The notes: a model not told the origin generated them from the letters alone. A DNA stretch of 64,000 nt from Kribbella aluminosa (GCF_017876295.1 NZ_JAGINT010000002.1:2666001-2730000); one strand, 5' to 3'; positions 41,726-50,778 are shown, counted from the stretch's first letter. Translations and numbers: made by a program.

Positions 41726-42349
41726 TCAGAGGTGCAGTACGAGGTCGGCGTTGTGGGCCGACGCGGCGACGGCGTCCGCGTTGCGCTGGTCGCTGCCCTC
41801 GGCCCAGGCGCGCGCCGCAGCGGGAGTCTTGTCGTACGCGATGTGCCTGGCGATCAGGCGTTCGAGCCGCGCGGCGTCGTCGAGTTGCAGGTACCACGTG
41901 GCGTCGAGGAGGTCGCGGACCTGCCGCCACGGGTGCGTGTCGAGGAGAAGATAGTTGCCTTCGGTCACGACGATCGGTGTGTCGGGTGAGATCGGGATGC
42001 TCGACCCGACCGGCTCCTCGATGTCGCGGAAGAACGTGGGTGCGTAGACGACGTCCTCGTCGGGGGAGCGGAGCCGCCGCAGCAACGCGACGTACCCGGC
42101 GGCGTCGAAGGTGTCAGGTGCGCCCTTGCGGTCGCGACGGCCGAGCGAATCGAGTACGGCGTTGCTGAGGTGGAAGCCGTCCATCGGAACCAGCACGGCG
42201 TCGGTTCCGAGCTCGCGCACGAGTGCCTCGGCGACGGTGCTCTTGCCGGCGCCGGGCGGTCCGGCGAGGCCGATGAGGGTACGGCGGGACCCGGCCGCAA
42301 CCTGGCGTGCCCGCTCGGCCAGCGCGGCGACCTGCGTGACCGCCGTCAT
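41726..42349 (-). CDS. P-loop sugar/nucleoside kinase-like protein (FrcK-like)
   Basis: 207-residue kinase of the uridine kinase/pantothenate kinase fold. Walker A is GPPGAGKST at about residues 30-38; downstream VPMDGFHLSNAVLD and VVTEGNYLLLD are characteristic. Similar proteins accompany fructose ABC importers (FrcK). It is translationally coupled with the LacI gene (ATGA at 42346-42349). Together with remnants of a sugar-binding protein on the other side, it was probably part of a sugar-uptake locus. Substrate inferred only. Confidence 0.82.
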   Translation of the reverse strand: MTAVTQVAALAERARQVAAGSRRTLIGLAGPPGAGKSTVAEALVRELGTDAVLVPMDGFHLSNAVLDSLGRRDRKGAPDTFDAAGYVALLRRLRSPDEDVVYAPTFFRDIEEPVGSSIPISPDTPIVVTEGNYLLLDTHPWRQVRDLLDATWYLQLDDAARLERLIARHIAYDKTPAAARAWAEGSDQRNADAVAASAHNADLVLHL

Positions 42350-43377
42350 CGAAGACCCCGGTACTTGCGGCGTCCGCAGCCACACGAGTCGCGGTGATGG
42401 AACTCGGTCGGCACCGCCACCGACTGCGGCGGCCGATCGGGTGTCTTCATCCTGGCCAGCAACAGGTCGACCGCGGTCGCGGCAAGCGTGGCCGCGTCCT
42501 GGGCCATCGCGGTGATCTGGGGCTCGAAGAGGTCGGCCCATTCGAAGTCGTCGTAGCAGATCAGTGCGATGTCGCCCGGCACCCGGAGGCGGCTCTGCTT
42601 GATGGCTCGCATCGTGCCCAGCGTCATCTGGTTGTTGGAGACAACCAGCGCGGTGGCCCGCTCGTCCGGGTTCGCAAGGTGTGCGGCGACGCGGTGCTCG
42701 GTGATGCGTTCGTCGGACTCGCCCGTGATCACCAGGCGCGGGTCCGCGACCAGGCCGAGTTCGCGGACCGCCTTCTGGTACCCGCTCAGCCGGTCGTGCG
42801 CGGACATCGAAGTGAGGGCGCCCTGGACGTACCCGATCCGGCGATGGCCCTGCGCCGCGAGGTGGGCGGTGAGGTGGTAGATCGAGTCCACGCACTCGGA
42901 GTACACCTGGTCCCCGGGCAGCGTCGAGCGGCGGTCGAGGAACAGCAACGGGAAACTGTCGTCGAGCAACGTGGCGAAACCGTCGGTGAGCTCGGAGTCG
43001 CCCTCCAGCGGGCTGACGATCAGGCCGCTGACCCGGCGGGCGAGCAGGTGGTCGATCACGTCCGCCGCGACCGCCGGGTCGTCGTTGGTGTCGGCAACGA
43101 TCATCGTGTAGCCGGCGTGCCGGAGCAGCCGCTCGATGTCCCGGACGAGCTCCGCGAAGTACGGGTTGGTCACCACGGACATCGCGACACCGATCGTGTC
43201 GGTCGACCGGGTAGCCAGCGCGCGGGCCGCCAGGTTGTGCCGGTAACCGCTCCGGGCGACTGCCTGCAGGACGAGTTCCTCGGTCTCCGGTGCGACCTTG
43301 CGGGTCTTGTTCAGCACGTGCGAGACCGTCGTCGACGACACACCTGCGAGCCGCGCCACCTCCGCCATCGTGGCCAC
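42346..43377 (-). CDS. LacI-family transcriptional regulator
   Basis: 343-residue regulator. HTH MAEVARLAGVSSTTVSHVLN begins four residues after the GTG at 43377, which has AGAGGAG upstream; a longer frame to 43440 would run through the operators. The sugar-binding core (TIGVAMSVVTNPYFAELVRD, IALICYDDFEWADLF) is standard. A C-terminal RDSCGCG is present. Three CGCAAGCGCTTGCG-type sites lie directly upstream and are probably bound by this protein. Confidence 0.9.
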   Translation of the reverse strand: MATMAEVARLAGVSSTTVSHVLNKTRKVAPETEELVLQAVARSGYRHNLAARALATRSTDTIGVAMSVVTNPYFAELVRDIERLLRHAGYTMIVADTNDDPAVAADVIDHLLARRVSGLIVSPLEGDSELTDGFATLLDDSFPLLFLDRRSTLPGDQVYSECVDSIYHLTAHLAAQGHRRIGYVQGALTSMSAHDRLSGYQKAVRELGLVADPRLVITGESDERITEHRVAAHLANPDERATALVVSNNQMTLGTMRAIKQSRLRVPGDIALICYDDFEWADLFEPQITAMAQDAATLAATAVDLLLARMKTPDRPPQSVAVPTEFHHRDSCGCGRRKYRGLR

Positions 43378-43422
43378 CGCAACTCCTCTCTGCACTGGAC
43401 CGGGCGATCTGAAGATATCTCC

Positions 43423-43482
43423 GCGCAAGGCCTTGCGCAAGCGCTTGCGATCGTGTCACGGTGACCACGCAAGCGCTTGCGT
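43423..43482. promoter_or_regulatory. Three LacI-type operators
   Basis: Three palindromes in 60 bases: GCGCAAGGCCTTGCGC (43423-43438), CGCAAGCGCTTGCG (43436-43449) and ACGCAAGCGCTTGCGT (43467-43482). All show the CG centre and CAAG/CTTG arms of LacI-family sites. The first two overlap, so only one can be filled at a time. They would control the LacI-kinase operon and the formerly divergent sugar-transport genes. Confidence 0.85.
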
Positions 43483-43576
43483 CCCCAGGCGCCACACCGG
43501 ACTTCGCGGGGATCCCGCCCGCTCCCGGTCCGCAGATCAGCCCGACTCGCCGAGGAGACGAGTGCCATGAGAAGGG

Positions 43577-43745
43577 ATGCTCACCCAACGGGTGGACGGG
43601 CTGGTGCTCGTCCCGACCGACCCGGACACGATGCAGCCGTCCGTCCTGAAGGCGAAGGCGCTGAAGATCCCCGTGGTGACGGTCGGCACCACGGTCACCG
43701 ACCAGAGCTATCTGACCGCCGCGATCACCGGCGACAGCGTGCTGC
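43577..43745 (+). pseudogene. Fragment of sugar ABC substrate-binding protein
   Basis: About 55 residues (MLTQRVDGLVLVPTDPD, ALKIPVVTVGTTVTD, LTAAITGDSVLLG) match the central strand-helix-strand part of CUT2-type periplasmic sugar-binding proteins (Peripla_BP_4). The signal peptide and first strands are gone, and the frame passes without stop into an unrelated membrane segment at about 43745. Confidence 0.7.
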
Positions 43746-44369
43746 TGGGCGTCGTACTCGCCCTGCGCCGTCCGGCGCGTCAGCCGCGGTACGAGGGCTG
43801 GCGGCTCATCCACAACGGAATGGTCGCGATCGTCGTGATCTGCGCCTGGCTTCACGTCTGGTGGCTCCGGCACCTGGTGTCGCACGTACTGGTGGCTGCC
43901 TGGTTCGTGCTGTGCGGGCTGGTGCTGGTCGGCCTGGCCGTGCGGCGGTTTCACCCTCGATGGACTCGAGGGCTCACCAGGATTCGTGTTCATCGGAGCC
44001 GGCGTCGGTATCACGCCACTGCTGAGCATGCTCCGCACGCTGGCAGATCGGGCCGACCGCCGCCGGGTCTGGCTGATCACCTCTGCCCGCGGCCCGCACG
44101 ATCTGATGTCGCGGTCCGCGGTCGAGGAGGTCCGGGCACGGATGAACCTCAAGGTGATCGAGGTGGTCAGCGCGCCCGAACCAGGGTGGACCGGCGAGGT
44201 CGGGCGGATCGGCCACGATCTCCTCAGCCGCAACCTTCCGCGCCGCACGCACCGGCTCGAGTACTTCGTCTGCGGCCCGGCCCCAATGGTCACCTCCGTC
44301 ACCGGAGACCTCGCCGCCCTCGGCGTCCCGCACCGCCGCATCCACACCGAACGCTTCGGCTCCGTCTAG
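43746..44369 (+). pseudogene. Ferric-reductase-like flavocytochrome remnant
   Basis: Fused in frame to the sugar-binding fragment is YEGWRLIHNGMVAIVVICAW, HVWWLRHLVSHVLVAAWFV, a transmembrane part with heme-type histidines of a ferric reductase-like protein. Near 43975 the frame shifts and the FAD-binding domain is missing; a second frame (43986-44369) continues with the NAD-binding domain FIGAGVGITPLLSMLRTLAD and ending YFVCGPAPMVTSVTGDL. Not functional as one protein. Confidence 0.7.
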
Positions 44370-44559
44370 CCAGCAGACGCTGGCCGTGGAGCGGATGAGC
44401 CGGCAGGTCAGGTGATCGCCGAGCTCGATCAGTGCTTTCTCAGCCCCTTCGCGTACCTCGAACCTGGCTGGGTACGGAGGTGGGTCTCGAGTGGGGAGCG
44501 AGGCGGTCGGCGAGGAGGGCGTAGCCGTCGGGGCCGGGGGTCTCGGCGGTCGCCGACCC

Positions 44560-45270
44560 CAGCTTGCTGCCGCGGCGGCGGGCCGCGCTCGGCGGTGAGC
44601 TGTCGCCGCTGTTCTACCGCGAGCCGTTGCAGGTCGTGCGGGCGGCCGGGGCTTGGGTGCACACCGCGGACGGGCGGCGTTACCTCGATGCCTGCAACAA
44701 GGTTCCGGTCGTCAGGCACGCGCATCCGGCCGTAGTACAGGCGATTTCGCGCCGCCGTACTGAACCTCAATTCTCGCTACCTGCATCCGCACGCCGTCGC
44801 GCTCGCCGAACGGCTCGTCGCCACGATGCCGGACGGGCTGGACACGTGTGTGTTCGTCAATTCCGGCAGCGAAGCCAACGACCTAGCCTGGCGGATGGCC
44901 AGGATCGCCACCAGCCGGTCCGGGGTGCTGGTCGCGGACCTCGCGTATCCCGGGGTCAGCGCGGCCACGGCGGCGTGGTCGACGAACACGTACCAGCCCT
45001 CGGCGCGACCCGCCGACGTCGCGACCTTCGAAGCGCCGCGACGGTCGGCGGACGGTCGCGAGCCGGGTGGCTCGGATGCTCGTCAGCGGGTCGGCGGCGG
45101 TTGCGGCGAGTTGGGCCGGGGTGGTCATCGGGTGGCGTTGCTCGCGGTGGACGGTGTGTTCAGCAGCGCGGGGATCTGGCCGGCACGCTCGACGCGAGCC
45201 CGCGCCCCGCGGCGCCGGTGCTGGCGGGCGCCGAAGACCGGTTCGTGCGGATCGGCCCGGCCTCCGAGGA
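44560..45270 (+). pseudogene. Class III aminotransferase remnant
   Basis: Fragments in two frames: SPLFYREPLQVVRAAGAWVH, GRRYLDACNKVPVVRHAHP (frame from 44564), then a one-base shift near 44758 to AVALAERLVATMPDGLDTCV, VFVNSGSEANDLAWRMARIA (frame from 44826). NSGSEAND is the PLP phosphate-binding motif of class III enzymes. The lysine half is largely lost; only a tail resembling DRFVRIGP remains. Confidence 0.72.
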
Positions 45271-45442
45271 GGACCTCTACCTCTGCGTCGGGCACATACC
45301 CTCGTGATGACCCTCGTGATGACGCAGTGGCCTAGTACTTTCGGCCGGGGTGCGAACCAGTCGCGCGCTTGATGTGGGAGGACGGCCCTCGTCGGCAGAG
45401 TGAAGGCCGTCAGAAACGTGTGCAGGCTGGAGGGAAGTCAGG

Positions 45443-46969
45443 ATGCGAAAGGTCGTGACCATCGCCGTCGCTGTTGCCGCAATGGCAGGAGCAACGGTCT
45501 CGGGGGTTTCGCAGGCGAGGACGGTGACCGCTGCGGACACCGCGACGCCCAAGCAGGACATCAAGTGGGGGCAGTGCGACAAGGACGTCGGCGACGGGCT
45601 GCCGTTGCCGGAGGGGATGCAGTGCGGGACCTTGAAGGTCCCCTTGGACTACCAGAAGCCCGAGGGCCGCACGATCGATATCGCGGTCTCGCGGGTGCCC
45701 AGCAAGAACCCGGAGAAGCGGCGGGGCATCTTGCTGACCAACCCGGGCGGTCCGAGCCCGGGGCTCGGCTACCTGGCGTTCCTGGTGACGGTGAAGATGC
45801 CGAAGGCCGTGCTGGACAGCTACGACCTCATTGGCTTCGACCCGCGAGGGATGGGCCGGAGTACGCCGGTGAAGTGTGACCTGACCGAGGAGCAGCAGAT
45901 CTTCGGCAACATCCCGCCGTACGCGCGGAACGCGGGCGAGGTCGCGAAGCGGGCCGAGCAGTCCCGGCAGATCGCCGAGCAGTGCGCGGCCGCGGACACC
46001 GCCTGGATGCTGCCGTACGTCAGCGCCAAGAACACCGCGCGCGACATGGACAGCATCCGGACCGCGCTGGGTGCGGAGAAGACGTCGTACCTCGGTGCGT
46101 CCTGGGGCACCTACCTCGGCTCCGTCTACGCCACGATGTTCCCGAACCGCACCGACCGTGTCGTCCTGGACAGCAACCTCGGTCCGGCCGGCTGGGACTA
46201 CCAGAGCCAGCGGCTGTGGTCGCAGGGCATGGACGACCGCTTCCCCGACTTCGCGAAGTACGTCGCTGCCAACCACCGCGAGTACGGCCTCGGCCGGACG
46301 GCGGCACAGGTGAAGGCGAAGTACCTCCAGCTGGCCGCGCGCCTGGACAGGACACCGGTCAAGGGTCCGGACGTCGTCTGGGACGGGGCGCTGCTCCGGC
46401 TGATCACGTTCGGCTACTCGTACGGCGCGACGCAGCTGGCCACCCTCGCCGAGGTCGTCAAGGCACTCGAGGCGAACCAGCCGCCCCCGCCGCTGCCCGC
46501 GGGCGAGACCGCCAAGGCGACGGCGGCAAGTGTGGACAACCTCATCTCCGCGCGGTACTACATGATCTGCAACGACTCGCACTGGCCGACGTCGCTGAAG
46601 TCGTACCAGCGGAACGTGGCGATCGACCGGATCCGGCACCCGCTGTTCGGTGCGGCCGGAGCGAACATCAACCCGTGCGCCTACTGGCCGAAGCCGGTCG
46701 AGGAGCCGGTGAAGGTCGGCGGCAACGGCCCGTCGAACGTGCTGATGGTGCAGAACCTCCGCGACCCCGCGACACCTCTGGCCGGCGCCGAGCAGCTGCG
46801 GAAGGCGCTCGGCGACCGGGCCCGGATGGTGACGGCCGACCAGGGCGGGCACGGCGTCTACCTGCTGAACAAGAATCAGTGCGCGAACACGGCCGCGACC
46901 TCGTTCCTGCTGACCGGCAAGCTGCCCGACCGCGACTACCACTGTTCCGCGGACGCGACACCCCGCTGA
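45443..46969 (+). CDS. Secreted S33-family peptidase/alpha-beta hydrolase (tripeptidyl aminopeptidase type)
   Basis: 508-residue exported serine peptidase similar to Streptomyces SlpD/SlpE and tripeptidyl aminopeptidases. Signal peptide in residues 1 to about 28 (MRKVVTIAVAVAAMAGATVS). Oxyanion region LTNPGGPSPGLGY, nucleophile Ser220 in GASWGTYLG, acid in QNLRDPATPL and His in ADQGGHGVYL. GGAGGGAAG lies just upstream of the ATG. The role is release of N-terminal peptides from extracellular proteins. Monocistronic. Confidence 0.88.
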   Translation: MRKVVTIAVAVAAMAGATVSGVSQARTVTAADTATPKQDIKWGQCDKDVGDGLPLPEGMQCGTLKVPLDYQKPEGRTIDIAVSRVPSKNPEKRRGILLTNPGGPSPGLGYLAFLVTVKMPKAVLDSYDLIGFDPRGMGRSTPVKCDLTEEQQIFGNIPPYARNAGEVAKRAEQSRQIAEQCAAADTAWMLPYVSAKNTARDMDSIRTALGAEKTSYLGASWGTYLGSVYATMFPNRTDRVVLDSNLGPAGWDYQSQRLWSQGMDDRFPDFAKYVAANHREYGLGRTAAQVKAKYLQLAARLDRTPVKGPDVVWDGALLRLITFGYSYGATQLATLAEVVKALEANQPPPPLPAGETAKATAASVDNLISARYYMICNDSHWPTSLKSYQRNVAIDRIRHPLFGAAGANINPCAYWPKPVEEPVKVGGNGPSNVLMVQNLRDPATPLAGAEQLRKALGDRARMVTADQGGHGVYLLNKNQCANTAATSFLLTGKLPDRDYHCSADATPR

Positions 46970-47034
46970 TCGGGCCGTGACGTGGGGGCCGCGATGATGG
47001 GTGTTCCGCACGACGAGGAAGGACGACGTACCCG

Positions 47035-48237
47035 GTGATCCGAAGCACCAACCGGACCTTGGCCCGCATCCTTGTCGTCCTGGAGGTCGTGGCTCTTGTA
47101 GGCCTCAACGGTGACGAAGCGGTACGTCGGTTGTTCCTGCACGACCAGGTCACTCCGGGCGGTGTCGCGTTCTTCGGGTCCGGTGTGGTGATCAGCGCGC
47201 TGGTGCTCCTGCGGCGCCGGTACCCGGGAGCGATCGCGGAGCTCGTGGCGTCCGCGTTCGCGCTCTCGCTGATCTGCAGCGCGGTCGGCTTCTTCGCGAA
47301 GCCGGCCGCGCCGTTCGGAGGTGACGGCGAGACGCTCGCGCTGGCCCTGCTGGTCGGAGCCGGCTGCCATCGGCTGCGGTCCCTGCCGGCGGCCGCGGTC
47401 ACGATCGCCGGTGGGCTGGCGATCATCACGTCGCCGATGCTCCGCTACGGCAGGGATTCGACCACGCTCACCCTCGCGGTGCTGTGGACCATCCTGTGGG
47501 GCTGCAGCGTCGCGATCGGGCTGATGCTGCGGGACGCCGACGCGCGGCACGAGGTCGCGCTGGCGGCGGCGCGGAACCGGGAGCGGCTCGCGCTCGCCCG
47601 GGAGCTGCACGACCTGGTCGCCCACCACATCACCGGGGTGGTGGTCCGAACCCAGGCGGCCCAGGTCGTACTTGCCGACGGCCCCGAACGGGAGTTGCTG
47701 CATGAGATCGAGGGCGCAGGCGCCGAGGCGCTGGCCGCCGTACGGCGTCTGGTGACGATGCTTCGGAGCCCTGAGCAGACTGTGCCGCTCACCTCCGATG
47801 GGTTGGTGGAAGCTGTCGAGTCGGCCGTTGAAGGTCACGCGAACGTGGACCTGCGGCTTGCGCCGAGCCTGGACGATCTGACGGTCGCGCCGGAGACGGT
47901 GTCGACCGTACATCGTGTCGTCCTGGAGTCGTTGACGAACGTCCGCAAGCACGCGCCGGACGCGCGGACGGTCACGGTTGCGGTGGAGCCCACAGTCGGG
48001 CAGGGCAAGGCCCTGCTCCGCGTCGAGGTCAGGAACGACGGGATCCGGCCGGGACGTGCGCGGCGCTCGACCAGTGGTTTCGGATTGATCGGCATGGGGG
48101 AGCGGATCGGTGCGCTCGACGGCACGCTCACGGCCGGTGAAGAGGACGACCACGGCGAGCGCGGGTGGCGCGTACTCGCTGAGCTACCGCTGCCTGATGG
48201 GGTGGGAGCGGGACCGGAGAAGGGAACGGCACCGTGA
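47035..48237 (+). CDS. NarL-type sensor histidine kinase
   Basis: 400-residue kinase with four to five N-terminal hydrophobic helices (about 10-160), then HisKA_3 dimerisation with RLALARELHDLVAHHITGVV (phospho-His in ELHDLVAHH) and a HATPase domain ending with TSGFGLIGMGERIGAL. Start GTG at 47035. It overlaps the regulator gene by 4 bases (GTGA). The short extracytoplasmic loops imply a signal in or near the membrane. Confidence 0.88.
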   Translation: MIRSTNRTLARILVVLEVVALVGLNGDEAVRRLFLHDQVTPGGVAFFGSGVVISALVLLRRRYPGAIAELVASAFALSLICSAVGFFAKPAAPFGGDGETLALALLVGAGCHRLRSLPAAAVTIAGGLAIITSPMLRYGRDSTTLTLAVLWTILWGCSVAIGLMLRDADARHEVALAAARNRERLALARELHDLVAHHITGVVVRTQAAQVVLADGPERELLHEIEGAGAEALAAVRRLVTMLRSPEQTVPLTSDGLVEAVESAVEGHANVDLRLAPSLDDLTVAPETVSTVHRVVLESLTNVRKHAPDARTVTVAVEPTVGQGKALLRVEVRNDGIRPGRARRSTSGFGLIGMGERIGALDGTLTAGEEDDHGERGWRVLAELPLPDGVGAGPEKGTAP

Positions 48238-48908
48238 CAGGGCGGACAGGGCGGACAGGGCGGACTGTGCGGGTCCTGCTCGCGGACGACCAGGCGCTGG
48301 TGCGTACCGGCTTCCGGCTCATCCTCGAGCGCGAGCCTGACATCGAGGTCGTCGGCGAGGCGGCGGACGGCAACCAGGCGGTGACGCTCGCTCGTGAGCT
48401 GCAGCCGGACGTCACGCTGATGGACATCCGGATGCCGCAGCTGGACGGCCTCAGCGCGACCCGATTGCTCGCCGGACCGGAGGTGGCCGATCCGCTGCGC
48501 GTGCTGGTGGTCACGACCTTCGACCTCGACGAACTCGTGCACGAGGCGCTGCACTCCGGCGCGCGTGGCTTCCTGCTGAAGGACGCCGGCCCGCGGCTGC
48601 TCGTCGAAGCCGTGTACGCCACCGCGAACGGCGATTCCCTGGTGTCGCCGTCGATCACAACCCGTCTCCTGCAGCATTTCAGTACGCCGAGCGGCAAGAT
48701 GCGCCGCGCCGCGCCGCCGCTGACCGACCGCGAGCTCGACGTGACGCGGGCGGTCGCGCGCGGCCGGACGAACGCCGAGATCACCGACGAACTGGTGATC
48801 TCGCTGTCGACGGTGAAGTCGCACCTGGCCTCGATCCAGCGCAAGATCCAGGCCCGCAACCGGACCGAGATCGCTGTCTGGGCGTGGGAATCGGGCCTCG
48901 TGCGCTGA
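48234..48908 (+). CDS. NarL/LuxR-family response regulator
   Basis: 224-residue regulator: receiver with phospho-acceptor Asp64 (VTLMDIRMPQ) and a C-terminal LuxR HTH (TDRELDVTRAVARGRTNAEI). The GTG start is followed by three exact copies of a GRT unit (9-base tandem repeat GGGCGGACA/T), placing a basic run before the first strand VRVLLADDQ. It is the partner of the kinase at 47035-48237. Confidence 0.9.
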   Translation: MTGRTGRTGRTVRVLLADDQALVRTGFRLILEREPDIEVVGEAADGNQAVTLARELQPDVTLMDIRMPQLDGLSATRLLAGPEVADPLRVLVVTTFDLDELVHEALHSGARGFLLKDAGPRLLVEAVYATANGDSLVSPSITTRLLQHFSTPSGKMRRAAPPLTDRELDVTRAVARGRTNAEITDELVISLSTVKSHLASIQRKIQARNRTEIAVWAWESGLVR

Positions 48909-48921
48909 CCGGCGCTGGACC

Positions 48922-49353
48922 TCAGCTCGCACGTACGCCGCCAGGCGGATCGAGCAGCGCCAGGAGAATCCGTTGCAGCTCAGCGCGGTCGTGCGGAGTG
49001 ACCTGCGCCAGCCTCCGGTCGAACGCCTTCGCCAGTGCGGCGAATGCGCCGTCTCTCGCGGCCTCGCCGGCGTCTGTCAGCAGGAGCCGGTGCCGCCGCA
49101 GGTCCGCGTCGTCGATCTCGCGTCGCATGAACTCCTTGGCGACGAGGTTGCGCACGTAGGCCGTCACGCTCGCCTTGGGGATCACCAGCTTCGCCGCCAG
49201 CTCGGCCGGGTACGGCGAGGCAGCCACCTCGGCGAGCACGAAGAACTCCTTCGCCTCCAGCCCGAGCTCGGCCAGTTCGGCGCTGCAGGCGTCCAGCACG
49301 ACGGTCAGCAGGCCATGGTTCAGCGTCCACAGCTGTGCGGCGTCAACGGGCAC
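48922..49353 (-). CDS. MarR-family regulator
   Basis: 143-residue winged-helix protein. Recognition region: ELAAKLVIPKASVTAYVRNL, wing with DDADLRRHRLLLTDAGEA. Divergent from the hydrolase gene at 49462, with a dyad between them, so likely represses it in response to a hydrophobic or phenolic ligand. Confidence 0.85.
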   Translation of the reverse strand: MPVDAAQLWTLNHGLLTVVLDACSAELAELGLEAKEFFVLAEVAASPYPAELAAKLVIPKASVTAYVRNLVAKEFMRREIDDADLRRHRLLLTDAGEAARDGAFAALAKAFDRRLAQVTPHDRAELQRILLALLDPPGGVRAS

Positions 49354-49387
49354 GTGAGCTCCTGTCGAGATGGTACGGACTTGGGCT

Positions 49388-49420
49388 AGTTCGATACTGT
49401 ACTACTGATCATTTCGAACT
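49388..49420. promoter_or_regulatory. Dyad between marR-type and hydrolase genes
   Basis: AGTTCGA (49388-49394) and TCGAACT (49414-49420) are exact inverted arms separated by 19 A/T-rich bases containing ATACTGTACT. Placed in the divergent promoter region; probable MarR site. Confidence 0.5.
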
Positions 49421-49461
49421 TGCTGGATCTCGAACAGATCCTCCGTGAAGGGTGCCGTCAA

Positions 49462-50376
49462 ATGCTGGAACACGTCACGATCCCCCGCGGGCCGATCGAG
49501 CTCGCGGCCGACCTCCACCTACCCGGCAACATCGACGAAGCCTCGCCGTTGCGCGCCGTCGTGCTCTCCACCCCGGGCAGCAGCGTGAAGGAACAGATCG
49601 GCGCGAACTATGCGTCCCGCCTGGCCGCCCGGGGTATCGCAGCGCTCGTGTTCGACCCCGCCCATCAGGGCCAGAGCGGTGGCGAGCCCCGCGACCTCGA
49701 AGACCCGTACCGCCGCGGCGAGGACATCTCCTACGCCATCGACACGCTCAGCAGGATCCCCGGAATCGACCCGCACCGCATCGGCGTGCTCGGCATCTGC
49801 GCCGGCGGAGGCTACGCGGTACACACCGCCCGCACCGACCACCGCATCAAGGCGGTCGGAACGGTTGTCCCCGGCAACATTGGCACGTCGTTCCGCAGCT
49901 TCCAGCCGGACGGCCCCGCGGCCGCGCTCGTCGCCCTGGCCGAAGCGCGCATCGAGGAGACGCGCACCGGCGAGCTGACCCGCGAGAACTGGCTGCCCGA
50001 CACCCTCGAGCATGCCGCGGCAGCAGGCCTGATCGACATCGACACGACCCAGGCGATGACCTACTACCGGACCGAGCGGGGTGGGCACGAACGCTCGACG
50101 AACCGCCGCCTCTCCCGCGGCGACGCGCTGCTCCTCGGCTACGACGCCTATCACCTGGTCGACCAGCTCATGACCCAGCCGCTCCAGGTCATCCTCGCCG
50201 GCCGCATCGGCAACACCGGCTCCTACGAGTCCGGCATGCAGCTCTGGAAGTTGGCACCCAACCCGGTCGACCTGACGGTGATCGAGAACGCCGGCCACTA
50301 CGAGATGTACGACGTGCCCGAGTACGTCGACGCCGCCGTCGATCGGCTTGTCGACTTCTACTCGGACCACCTGTAG
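49462..50376 (+). CDS. Alpha/beta hydrolase with cysteine nucleophile
   Basis: 304-residue alpha/beta hydrolase. The nucleophile elbow is LGICAGGGYAV with Cys113 in place of serine, as in dienelactone hydrolases. The late histidine is in ENAGHYEMYDVPEY. ATG at 49462 is preceded by GAAGGG; an upstream frame start at 49420 would place 14 residues inside the promoter. Controlled by the divergent MarR protein. Could attack lactones or esters of aromatic compounds; substrate not inferable. Confidence 0.8.
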   Translation: MLEHVTIPRGPIELAADLHLPGNIDEASPLRAVVLSTPGSSVKEQIGANYASRLAARGIAALVFDPAHQGQSGGEPRDLEDPYRRGEDISYAIDTLSRIPGIDPHRIGVLGICAGGGYAVHTARTDHRIKAVGTVVPGNIGTSFRSFQPDGPAAALVALAEARIEETRTGELTRENWLPDTLEHAAAAGLIDIDTTQAMTYYRTERGGHERSTNRRLSRGDALLLGYDAYHLVDQLMTQPLQVILAGRIGNTGSYESGMQLWKLAPNPVDLTVIENAGHYEMYDVPEYVDAAVDRLVDFYSDHL

Positions 50377-50464
50377 ATCGGCGGGCCGCCCCCGGACCCG
50401 GTCAGCGGGAGAGACATGCGATGAAAAGGTCGAGCAAAAGGTGACCTGCAGACACGAAGAAACC

Positions 50465-50490
50465 CAGGCCACCTACGTGACCTGAGCTTT
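50465..50490. terminator. Possible terminator after hydrolase gene
   Basis: CAGGCCAC (50465-50472), loop CTAC, GTGACCTG (50477-50484; one mismatch), then AGCTTTTG. Weak T tract. Located 89 bases after the hydrolase stop. The surrounding gap 50377-50884 otherwise contains only the small frame at 50617-50778. Confidence 0.4.
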
Positions 50491-50616
50491 TGTGCGCCGC
50501 CAGTCGCTGTTAGGTCGAGGTGCGCCGATAGACGCCGGTCAAGAAGGCCGCGCCACCTCGCGCAGGTACCAGGAGAATCGAATGCATTCGTTGACGTGTC
50601 TGAGGTGTCCGCCGAA

Positions 50617-50778
50617 TCATGCAGCTTCATCGAAGCCCAGGGCGTCGCGCAGGTCGTGTGCGAAGCCTCGGTTCAGCTCTGGGTGCTTGTCCAGGTCGGG
50701 ACAGAACATCAGGGCCACCAAGCGGATCTTCAGCGGGCCGGCCATGTGGCCGACGCCCTGTGCCACACGCCCGATCAC
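50617..50778 (-). CDS. Small open frame or remnant, unknown
   Basis: A 53-codon minus-strand frame (VIGRVAQGVGHMAGPLKI, RLVALMFCPDLDKHPELNRG, FAHDLRDALGFDEAA) with the high GC third-position bias of real genes, in a region otherwise lacking genes. No good RBS before the GTG; the frame stays open upstream without a convincing start. May be the C-terminal piece of a lost regulator or a small protein. Family not recognised. Confidence 0.35.
   Translation of the reverse strand: MIGRVAQGVGHMAGPLKIRLVALMFCPDLDKHPELNRGFAHDLRDALGFDEAA

Noticed and set aside
42350..44347. Apparent large minus-strand fusion upstream of the kinase (873 residues)
   Set aside because: Sequence beyond the kinase start is the shadow of the LacI and ferric-reductase frames; the kinase starts at 42349 with stop-start coupling.
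44398..44560. Possible minus-strand frame (GPDGYALLADRLAPH) before the aminotransferase remnant
   Set aside because: Too short and without start or family; may be another decay fragment but cannot be supported.
40500..45300. Mobile element or insertion sequence as cause of the decay zone
   Set aside because: No transposase fragment, terminal inverted repeats or target duplications could be found.
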